Made by a program: the position numbers and the translations under genes. The notes under the pieces were generated by a model. That model searched no databases and was not told the origin of the DNA. It was given only the letters and a program-made list of their open reading frames with translations. From a bacterium (GTDB taxonomy: Bacteria > Desulfobacterota_D > UBA1144), in NCBI GenBank assembly GCA_002697665.2, contig NZXA02000010.1:11663-17715 (forward strand): DNA of 6,053 nucleotides, given 5' to 3'. Below are positions 1 through 5,964 of this stretch, in pieces; positions within the stretch are counted from its first letter, which is position 1, and every line of letters begins with the position of its first letter.

Positions 1-405
1 CTAGTAATGAGAATTTTTTTCGGTTGGATTCCCGATAAAATTGGAAGAATTCAAACTTGTTATCCAGGATTAATAGGTTTTGGAATTTCAATAGGTATGC
101 TGTCATTTTCAAATACCTTTATCCTTATTATTATTTCAGGCTCAATTTTTGGTTTATGCCATGCTCTTGTTTATCCTTCTCTATACTCTTTGGTACTTTC
201 ATTTTCTGAAGACGGAAACAAAACAAAATCCTTTTCACTATGTAGCTTATCCTTTACTTTTGGTGGAATGATTTTTTCTTCAATTTATGGATTCATAGCT
301 GAAATTTTCTCATTTAGAGTTATGTTTTTATCTTGTAGTATAATAGTGACAATGTGTTTTTATTTTCTTATAAGGAAATTAAAATATATTTTAAAAGTGA
401 GCTAA
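1..405 (+). CDS. MFS transporter, C-terminal part (partial at 5' end)
   Basis: This is the end of a major facilitator superfamily inner-membrane transporter. The frame is open to the window edge, so the ATG at position 7 is almost certainly internal and the true start lies upstream. Counting from that Met, GWIPDKIGR (residues 6-14) matches the MFS loop motif A (G-x-x-x-D-R/K-x-G-R). It is followed by four hydrophobic segments at about 18-34, 36-63, 76-100 and 103-123, then a short basic tail. Four helices after the motif place it at the TM8-TM9 loop, so the fragment covers TM9-TM12. The substrate cannot be told; an efflux-type drug or metabolite carrier is possible. The stop lies three bases before lysS, so the two are probably co-transcribed. 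I saw no frameshift or terminator. Confidence 0.85.
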   Translation, partial: LVMRIFFGWIPDKIGRIQTCYPGLIGFGISIGMLSFSNTFILIIISGSIFGLCHALVYPSLYSLVLSFSEDGNKTKSFSLCSLSFTFGGMIFSSIYGFIAEIFSFRVMFLSCSIIVTMCFYFLIRKLKYILKVS

Positions 406-408
406 ATT

Positions 409-1878
409 ATGGACAATGATAATGAATATATAAAAGTTAGAAGAGAAAAAATTCAAAAGCTTCGCGATGAAGGAATAAACCCTTTTAAAAATGATATAAA
501 GCCATCTATTCTTATTATTGACTTGATAGATACATACGCTGGAACTGATCCTGAAAGTTTCGAAAAAGATTTAAAAATTTATTCAATTGTAGGAAGGATT
601 ACGGCTATTAGAAGTTTTGGCAAGTCTGCTTTTATTCAGATTAAGCAGGATGATAATAACTTTCAAGTTTTTATTTCAAAAGAAACAATAGGTACAGAAT
701 CATTAGATTTCTTTAAAAAATTTATAGACATAGGAGATTTTATTTTTGTAGAAGGAACATGTTTTTTTACTAAAACTAAGCAATTAACATTAGATGTAAC
801 TAGAATTGAACTTTTGACAAAATCTTTGAGACCATTACCTGAAAAATGGCATGGATTAACCAATAAAGAGACTAGATATAGACAAAGATATTTAGATTTA
901 ATATCCAACTCTGAGGTTAGAAAAATTTTTGAGATTCGTTCAAAAACTTTTTCTTCAATAAGAAATTTTCTTTCAAAAAATAAATTCACCGAGGTTGAAA
1001 CTCCAATTTTGCATAAAATGGCCGGTGGTGCTGCAGCAAGACCATTTACAACATTTCATAATACACTTGATATGAATTTGAAATTACGAATAGCCCCAGA
1101 GCTTTATCTTAAGAGATTAGTTGTCGGAGGTTTTGATAAAGTTTTTGAAATAGGCAGAAACTTCAGAAATGAAGGAATATCAACTCAACATAATCCTGAA
1201 TTCACTATGCTCGAAATCTATGAAGCTTATTCTGATTTTAACGATATGATGAACTTAATTGAAAAACTTGTATTGAATTGCTTAAAGGATCTTGATTTAG
1301 GTCAAACTATTTCCTATCAAAATCATTCTATTGACTTTAAACTCCCATGGGAGAGGGTTAGCATGATAGAGTGGACAAGTAATTTTCTAGGTTTTGATGT
1401 TTTAAATAATAGAAAAGAGCTTTTCAATTATGCTTCGAAAAATAATATAGAGCATTTTGATCAAGAAGGAAGAGTCATATCAGAGATTTTTGAATCAAAT
1501 TTTTTTATAGATAAACATAATCCTATTTTTGTTTATGAATTCCCAATTGATATCTCACCACTGGCAAGAAGAAACGATGAGAATAAATTGATTGCCGATA
1601 GGTTTGAGCTTTATATAAACGGTAAAGAAATTGCAAATGCTTTCTCAGAATTGAACGATTCAGATGATCAAAAACAGAGATTTGAAGAACAATTAAAATT
1701 AAAAGATCAGGGTGATGATGAAGCAAATGATATGGATCTTGATTATGTTGAAGCTTTATCTTATGGATTACCTCCAACAGCTGGTGCAGGTTTAGGTATT
1801 GATAGACTTGTAATGCTTTTGACTGATTCCCCATCTATTAGAGATGTTATATTGTTTCCACATTTGAGAGACGAATGA
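409..1878 (+). CDS. lysS: Lysyl-tRNA synthetase, class II (LysRS)
   Basis: This cytoplasmic enzyme charges tRNA-Lys with lysine using ATP. At 489 residues it has the usual length of bacterial class II LysRS and looks complete. Residues 7-30 form the basic N-terminal helix region. The anticodon-binding OB fold spans about 57-136 (VGRITAIRSFGKSAFIQI begins at 61). The class II catalytic core follows: the RYRQRYLDL stretch (157-164), motif 1 around 183-200, GGAAARPF (206-213), IAPELYLKRL (228-237), motif 2 with FRNEG (252-256) and HNPEFTMLE (261-269), SPLARRND (383-390), GKEIANAFSELND (405-417), and motif 3 from GLGIDR (461-466) to IRDVILFP (477-484). All expected substrate-binding motifs are present. 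The start ATG follows a weak Shine-Dalgarno-like AAGTGAG (395-401). The final codons overlap the next start by four bases, which ties lysS to the envelope genes downstream. Confidence 0.98.
   Translation: MDNDNEYIKVRREKIQKLRDEGINPFKNDIKPSILIIDLIDTYAGTDPESFEKDLKIYSIVGRITAIRSFGKSAFIQIKQDDNNFQVFISKETIGTESLDFFKKFIDIGDFIFVEGTCFFTKTKQLTLDVTRIELLTKSLRPLPEKWHGLTNKETRYRQRYLDLISNSEVRKIFEIRSKTFSSIRNFLSKNKFTEVETPILHKMAGGAAARPFTTFHNTLDMNLKLRIAPELYLKRLVVGGFDKVFEIGRNFRNEGISTQHNPEFTMLEIYEAYSDFNDMMNLIEKLVLNCLKDLDLGQTISYQNHSIDFKLPWERVSMIEWTSNFLGFDVLNNRKELFNYASKNNIEHFDQEGRVISEIFESNFFIDKHNPIFVYEFPIDISPLARRNDENKLIADRFELYINGKEIANAFSELNDSDDQKQRFEEQLKLKDQGDDEANDMDLDYVEALSYGLPPTAGAGLGIDRLVMLLTDSPSIRDVILFPHLRDE
1875..1878 (+). 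other. ATGA stop-start overlap, lysS / permease
   Basis: The permease ATG (1875-1877) overlaps the lysS TGA (1876-1878). A modest Shine-Dalgarno-like GAGAG (1866-1870) sits four bases upstream. The arrangement suggests translational coupling and fixes the permease start. Confidence 0.85.
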
Positions 1879-3017
1879 AATTTATTTATTTCTTATCAAA
1901 AAAATATCTCTTTTCAATTTTTAGAGAAAAAACTTTAAGACTGCCAGCTTTAATCTCTATTATTTCAATTTTTATTTCTGTCTTTTCGCTTATGGTTGTT
2001 ATGTTTGTAATGAAAGGATTTGAAATTAAAGTTCAAAATAAGATACTTGAAAATTTTCCACATATTATCCTGAGTAGTAAGTCAAAAAATGATTTAGATA
2101 ACATTGAGAATATTATTTCTTATTCAAATTCTTTAGAGGGTTATGCAGCATATATTAAAGGAAATAAGTTCGAACTTATTAAATTAAAAGCTCAAAGTAA
2201 TATGAATGCAAACCCCAAAAACGATGAGAAAAATATTTATTATGCAAATGTATCAAAGAATTTTCTTTTATTAAACAAATTAGAGAAAAATGATTACTTT
2301 GAAATATATATTCCATCTCCATCTACTTTAAAAAAAATCAAAAAAATAAAAATAAAAATAGGCGGAGAAATTAATAACTCTGAGTCTATACCAATTATTT
2401 ATTTTAATTATACAGAAGCAAAAAATATAATATTTTCACAAGAATTTATAGAAGTAAAACTATATGATCCTTTTAAATCAAAGGATACGATTAACGCAAT
2501 ACTTAATAAGAATAATCACCTAAAAGGCCAGATAGTTGACTGGCAAACTATGAATATTAATTTATTCAATATTATGAAATTGGAAAGAGTATCCTTAGCT
2601 ATATTCTTATCATTTCTAATATTGATTGCATCAACTACAATTTATTCTAATACGACAAGTATGATTTTTCAAAGAAAGTCCGAAATTGCTACTCTTTTAA
2701 TTTTAGGTGCAAAAAAAAATCATATATTAATAGTATTTATTTTAGTCAGCTTTGCACTATCCTTTATAGGATATTTTTTTGGAACTATATTAGCCACAAT
2801 ATCTACAAATTTATTAGCAAGTCAGGAGATTGTTGATTTATTTGATATTAATTTGTCTTTTTATGGAATTGAGGGATTTCCAATAATTTTTTCATATAGC
2901 TACTTTATTATTATTTCTTTATTCACTTTCTTTATGATATTTACTGCAAGTTTTTTACCCACAAGCTTTTATTTAAATAAAAATGTTGAAGAACTTATTG
3001 TAAGGGATAATAAATGA
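1875..3017 (+). CDS. lolC: Lipoprotein-releasing ABC transporter permease (LolC/LolE family)
   Basis: This is the inner-membrane permease of a Lol-type transporter, which lifts mature lipoproteins from the inner membrane for hand-over to LolA. The 380 residues show the family layout: a cytoplasmic N-terminus, TM1 (about 24-46) leading into MKGFE (46-50), a periplasmic domain of about 190 residues (PHIILSS at 62-68), then TM2 (240-258), TM3 (283-309) and TM4 (338-361). The coupling-helix region RKSEIATLLILGA (267-279) matches the FtsX-like permease domain, and DWQTMN (222-227) resembles the DW(R/Q) stretch before TM2. The usual length is about 400-415; most of the shortfall I could place is in the Hook region (about 147-157). 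I cannot separate LolC from LolE; a single permease (LolF-like) probably forms a homodimer. FtsX and MacB fit less well in length and gene order. GAGAG (1866-1870) may serve as the ribosome site inside lysS. Confidence 0.9.
   Translation: MKFIYFLSKKYLFSIFREKTLRLPALISIISIFISVFSLMVVMFVMKGFEIKVQNKILENFPHIILSSKSKNDLDNIENIISYSNSLEGYAAYIKGNKFELIKLKAQSNMNANPKNDEKNIYYANVSKNFLLLNKLEKNDYFEIYIPSPSTLKKIKKIKIKIGGEINNSESIPIIYFNYTEAKNIIFSQEFIEVKLYDPFKSKDTINAILNKNNHLKGQIVDWQTMNINLFNIMKLERVSLAIFLSFLILIASTTIYSNTTSMIFQRKSEIATLLILGAKKNHILIVFILVSFALSFIGYFFGTILATISTNLLASQEIVDLFDINLSFYGIEGFPIIFSYSYFIIISLFTFFMIFTASFLPTSFYLNKNVEELIVRDNK
3002..3007 (+). promoter_or_regulatory. Shine-Dalgarno of lolD inside the permease gene
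   Basis: AAGGGA lies six bases before the lolD ATG at 3014, inside the last codons of the permease gene. It is the best-placed internal ribosome site of the overlapping genes and supports the ATG at 3014. Ribosomes finishing the permease could restart here, helping to keep the two transporter subunits in step. Confidence 0.6.
3014..3017 (+). other. ATGA stop-start overlap, permease / lolD
   Basis: The lolD ATG (3014-3016) overlaps the permease TGA (3015-3017). Coupling here would help match permease and ATPase amounts in the transporter. Confidence 0.85.
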
Positions 3018-3646
3018 TAATCTTAAAAAATGTATTAAAAAAGTATAATAATGATGATGTAATTTCATACAATGATCTAAAAATTGATAGAGGAGATTTT
3101 ATTTCAATTATTGGCCCTTCAGGTTCTGGGAAATCTACTTTGATTGATTTAATAGCAAAATTAAAAACTTGTAGTTCTGGTGAAATAACAATATTCGATA
3201 AATCTATTAATGCGTACGATGATAAAAGATCAATTCAACTATTCAGAAAAGAAATTGGAATCATGTCTAGTTCCAGTTCACTGCTTTCAGTATTAAATAT
3301 CCAGGATAACATTTTGCTACCTTTAATAATTCATGATGAAAATATAATCAATTCAAATTTTGAGCATATTATCAGTAAGTTAAATTTGAAAAACCTACTA
3401 GATAAAACCTCCGCTGACTTATCTTCCGGGGAAAGACAAAGAGTGCTATTAGCTAGGGCCATGGTTTTAAAACCGAAAATACTAATAGCGGATGAACCTA
3501 CAGCAAATCTTGACTTATATAATTCAAAGCAATTGGTAAATTTTTTAAGATATTTGAATGATGAACTCAAAACCACTATAATAGTCGCAACGCATGATGA
3601 TATAGTTTCTAGTATATCAAAAAGGATTTATGAGCTAGAAAAATGA
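3014..3646 (+). CDS. lolD: Lol-type ABC transporter ATP-binding protein (LolD-like, divergent)
   Basis: This is the cytoplasmic ATPase expected to power the permease encoded just upstream. The 210 residues hold Walker A GPSGSGKST (34-42), signature LSSGERQR (136-143), Walker B ILIADE (156-161, with D160 and E161), D-loop ANLD (164-167) and the switch histidine H194 in VATHDD. A possible A-loop aromatic is Y11. Two positions are unusual. The Q-loop segment reads IGIMSSSSSLL (81-91), so the glutamine expected near 86 is serine, and the His-containing LolD stretch is replaced by serines. The signature has Ser for its first Gly. The protein is slightly short (LolD is commonly 220-235), mainly at the C-terminus, which ends soon after RIYELEK. 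Walker residues, catalytic Glu and His are intact, so this is not plainly a dead gene. Gene order supports LolD over FtsE or MacB. Confidence 0.9.
   Translation: MIILKNVLKKYNNDDVISYNDLKIDRGDFISIIGPSGSGKSTLIDLIAKLKTCSSGEITIFDKSINAYDDKRSIQLFRKEIGIMSSSSSLLSVLNIQDNILLPLIIHDENIINSNFEHIISKLNLKNLLDKTSADLSSGERQRVLLARAMVLKPKILIADEPTANLDLYNSKQLVNFLRYLNDELKTTIIVATHDDIVSSISKRIYELEK
3643..3646 (+). other. ATGA stop-start overlap, lolD / bamA
   Basis: The bamA ATG (3643-3645) overlaps the lolD TGA (3644-3646). The nearest purine-rich site, AAAGGA (3621-3626), is 16 bases from the start and too far for normal initiation; only a GAG (3632-3634) is well spaced. bamA translation therefore appears to depend on ribosomes arriving from lolD. 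Confidence 0.85.
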
Positions 3647-5937
3647 AATCCAAAATATTTTTATTAATTGGCCTAATATTATTAATATGTGCTCTACCAT
3701 TATATTCCAAGACAGTCTCAGAGCAAGAATTCGAAGAAGTTGAAATATATAAAATAGAATTTTTTGGAAATAAGGTAATTAAAGATGATAGACTAAAAAA
3801 TTTAATTTCAACAAAAATTGGTGATACCTATAAATCAAATATTATAAAAGAAGACATCAAGAAGCTTTATAAAACAAATTATTTTTATAAAATTGATATT
3901 GTTACAAAATTAATTAAAGATAAAATTTTATTAATTTATAGGTTTGAAGAGAATCCAATATTAGCTGATTTACGAATATCTGGAAATGATAAGATTTCAG
4001 AGTCTGAAATTTTGGAAGTAATACCTATTGAAAAGGGGAAATTAACTAGTAGAGATATTTTAGAAACAACTAAAGCTATTATAGAACAGTTCTATCTTCT
4101 CAAAGGTTTTAATAATGTTCAAATAAGTGAAAAAATAACGCCAATTGGGCAAGGCTCTATTCAATACTCTGTAAAAATTAAAGAAGGTAAAAGAGGATAT
4201 GTAAAAGGAATAGTGATCAAGGGGACCAGTGATGAAAATATTACGGAAATATTAAAAAAATTAGAAACTAAAACTAAGTGGGTTTTTTCACCTATAACCG
4301 GCAGAGGTAGGCTATCTGAGGATATTATTGATGCTGATAGATCAAAAGTAAGAGGTTTTTTTCTCAATAATGGATATATAAACGCAAAAGTATCTAAGCC
4401 CAGAATAGAATATGTAAAAGAAAAAGATGGTTATTTAGTAGTATTTGATGTAGAGGAGGGTGATAGATATAAAGTAGGGAGTATAACTTTTAGTGGTGAC
4501 TTATTAGATAATAAAGATTTGTCCCAATATACATCTCTGGATGATGTTGAATATTTTAGTCTTGAAAAAATGAATACAGATATTGAAAGTCTGACAATTG
4601 CATATGGCGACGAAGCTTACGCTTTTGCAAATATAAATCCAATATTTAACCAAGATGACGAACAACTTAAAATTTCAATTAAATATAATGTTGAGAAAGG
4701 AGAAAAATATAAAGTTAATAAAATAACTATTTCAGGAAATACAAGGACAAGAGATAAAGTTATTAGAAGAGAGATTAAAATAAAAGAGCAAGAAAATTAT
4801 TCTGGTACTAAAATTAAGAAATCTAAAAGTTTTATTAATAGAAGAAATTATTTTGAATTTGTAAATATTAAAGAGGTTCCATCAAAAGATAAACCTAATT
4901 ATTTAGATTTAGAGGTAGAAGTAGAAGAAAAGCCTACAGGTTATTTTAGTATACAAGGTGGCTATAGTTCTGTAGAGGCATTACTCCTAGGTGTTCAAAT
5001 TCAAGAAAATAATTTATTTGGATATGGAAAATCACTTGGGGCATCTGTAACAGTGGGTACTGTAAGTCAAAACTTCCTGATAGATTATTTTGATCCATAT
5101 TTTTTGGACACCTCTTATCAATTTGGACTTCAATTATTTAAAAGAGAATATCAATATATTGATTATGATAGAGCTAGATGGGGTGGACTTCTTCAATTTG
5201 GCAAAGAATTAAATACATGGACTTTTGCAAGATTGAAATATAGATTTGAGAGCATTAAAGTAGACGACTTGAATTCTGTAGCAACAGAGGTTTTACAAGA
5301 AAGTAAAGACAAAATTAGTTCTGTTACTCTAGGTCTGACTTATGATACAAGAGACAATTTCATGGATCCTTCAAAAGGAATTAGTTCAAGCCTTTATATC
5401 CAAGAGTCAAATAGCTATTTAGGGGCAAATCTTCATTTCACAGAATATACAGCAAGTTTTGGTAAATATTATAGTTTTATCCCTAATCACACCCTAGCTT
5501 TTACGGCTGATGGAGCATTTATAGATTTCAGAAATGTAGGGGATAGATTAATCGTTTCTGAAAGGTATTACTTAGGTGGCCCTGAAAATTTAAGGGGTTA
5601 TAAATTTGCAAGAGTATCACCAAGAAGAACATTATCAAATGGTAAATTTGTCAGAATTGGAGGTAATAAGTATGTCTATTCAGCATTAGAGTATCTCTAT
5701 CCATTAGCATTGGAGACCGGACTAAAAGGTATATTATTTATTGATGTCGGAGAAACTTATGAAGAAACCCAAACAATTGATTTAAATCCATGGGACATGA
5801 AAAAAGATATAGGGTTTGGTTTTAGATGGCTTTCTCCAGTAGGGCCCTTAAAGTTAGATTTTGGTTTTCCACTTGGAAATAGAGAATCTGATGAAAGCAA
5901 GTTTGAGGTCCAGTTTTCATTTGGTTCTGTATTCTAG
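3643..5937 (+). CDS. bamA: Outer membrane protein assembly factor BamA (Omp85 family)
   Basis: BamA is the central, essential part of the BAM complex, which folds and inserts beta-barrel proteins into the outer membrane. The 764-residue protein is complete. It has an N-terminal signal peptide (hydrophobic 5-20, cleavage near 22) and five POTRA domains at about 33-103, 105-182, 185-273, 275-353 and 355-431. The fifth contains the typical ISGNTRTRDKVIRRE (363-377). The barrel runs from about 432 to 764, with NLFGYGKS (457-464), DPYFLDT (484-490), YDTRDN (567-572) and the lid-loop motif LRGY (650-653) after YYLGGPEN. It ends in VQFSFGSVF, a typical beta-signal with C-terminal Phe. The barrel is more compact than the roughly 390 residues of E. 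coli, with a short loop 6. The start overlaps the lolD stop and lacks a well-spaced Shine-Dalgarno, so translation is probably coupled to lolD. Confidence 0.98.
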   Translation: MKSKIFLLIGLILLICALPLYSKTVSEQEFEEVEIYKIEFFGNKVIKDDRLKNLISTKIGDTYKSNIIKEDIKKLYKTNYFYKIDIVTKLIKDKILLIYRFEENPILADLRISGNDKISESEILEVIPIEKGKLTSRDILETTKAIIEQFYLLKGFNNVQISEKITPIGQGSIQYSVKIKEGKRGYVKGIVIKGTSDENITEILKKLETKTKWVFSPITGRGRLSEDIIDADRSKVRGFFLNNGYINAKVSKPRIEYVKEKDGYLVVFDVEEGDRYKVGSITFSGDLLDNKDLSQYTSLDDVEYFSLEKMNTDIESLTIAYGDEAYAFANINPIFNQDDEQLKISIKYNVEKGEKYKVNKITISGNTRTRDKVIRREIKIKEQENYSGTKIKKSKSFINRRNYFEFVNIKEVPSKDKPNYLDLEVEVEEKPTGYFSIQGGYSSVEALLLGVQIQENNLFGYGKSLGASVTVGTVSQNFLIDYFDPYFLDTSYQFGLQLFKREYQYIDYDRARWGGLLQFGKELNTWTFARLKYRFESIKVDDLNSVATEVLQESKDKISSVTLGLTYDTRDNFMDPSKGISSSLYIQESNSYLGANLHFTEYTASFGKYYSFIPNHTLAFTADGAFIDFRNVGDRLIVSERYYLGGPENLRGYKFARVSPRRTLSNGKFVRIGGNKYVYSALEYLYPLALETGLKGILFIDVGETYEETQTIDLNPWDMKKDIGFGFRWLSPVGPLKLDFGFPLGNRESDESKFEVQFSFGSVF

Positions 5938-5943
5938 TATAAT
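5914..5943 (+). promoter_or_regulatory. Candidate sigma-70-type promoter for the skp-like gene
   Basis: A perfect TATAAT (5938-5943) begins at the first base after the bamA stop codon. A weak -35 candidate TTTTCA (5914-5919, four of six matches to TTGACA) lies 18 bases upstream, within the bamA end. Transcription would start near 5950, giving a very short leader of about 15 bases that just includes the Shine-Dalgarno. AT-rich DNA produces such hexamers by chance, and there is no extended -10 TG, so this remains tentative. Confidence 0.3.
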
Positions 5944-5953
5944 ATTTTTATTT

Positions 5954-5960
5954 AGGAGGA
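5954..5960 (+). promoter_or_regulatory. Strong Shine-Dalgarno of the skp-like gene
   Basis: AGGAGGA lies four bases before the ATG at 5965 and is the only full consensus ribosome binding site in the window. The upstream genes use weak sites or stop-start overlaps. It fixes the start of the skp-like gene and suggests a higher translation rate than for bamA, which would suit an abundant periplasmic chaperone. Confidence 0.85.
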
Positions 5961-5964
5961 TATT

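Noticed and set aside
339..344. TATAAT within the MFS gene as a lysS promoter
   Set aside because: There is no -35 match at acceptable spacing and no extended -10 TG; the hexamer lies in coding, AT-rich sequence where chance matches are frequent.
663..989. Reverse-strand open frame of 108 residues
   Set aside because: It lies fully inside lysS, whose conserved motifs are in the + frame, and its translation shows no recognisable domain.
1523..1834. Reverse-strand open frame of 103 residues
   Set aside because: It is antisense to the conserved motif 3 end of lysS; its His/Leu/Gln-rich composition is typical of a shadow frame.
3254..3300. Compensated frameshift as the cause of the missing Q-loop glutamine
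   Set aside because: I read the other two + frames across this stretch. One hits a stop (TAG) and the other gives a FQ about six residues too late, so neither restores the expected motif. The flanking frame is continuous.
3331..3576. Reverse-strand open frame of 81 residues
   Set aside because: It is antisense to the signature and Walker B region of the ATPase, with no domain or ribosome site of its own.
1875..3646. FtsX/FtsE or MacB identity for the permease-ATPase pair
   Set aside because: The permease precedes the ATPase, is longer than FtsX, has the LolC/E N-terminal pattern ending in MKGFE and lies between lysS and bamA, as Lol genes do. MacB fuses ATPase and permease in one chain.
3643..3720. 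Lipoprotein signal at Cys16 of BamA
   Set aside because: The residues before the Cys are LLI, not the small residue a lipobox needs, and BamA is an integral barrel with a normal Sec signal.
4161..4367. Reverse-strand open frame of 68 residues
   Set aside because: It is antisense to the third POTRA region of bamA and has no supporting features.
5938..5964. Terminator between bamA and the skp-like gene
   Set aside because: The 27 bases contain no GC-rich hairpin followed by T residues, only an AT-rich stretch and the ribosome site.
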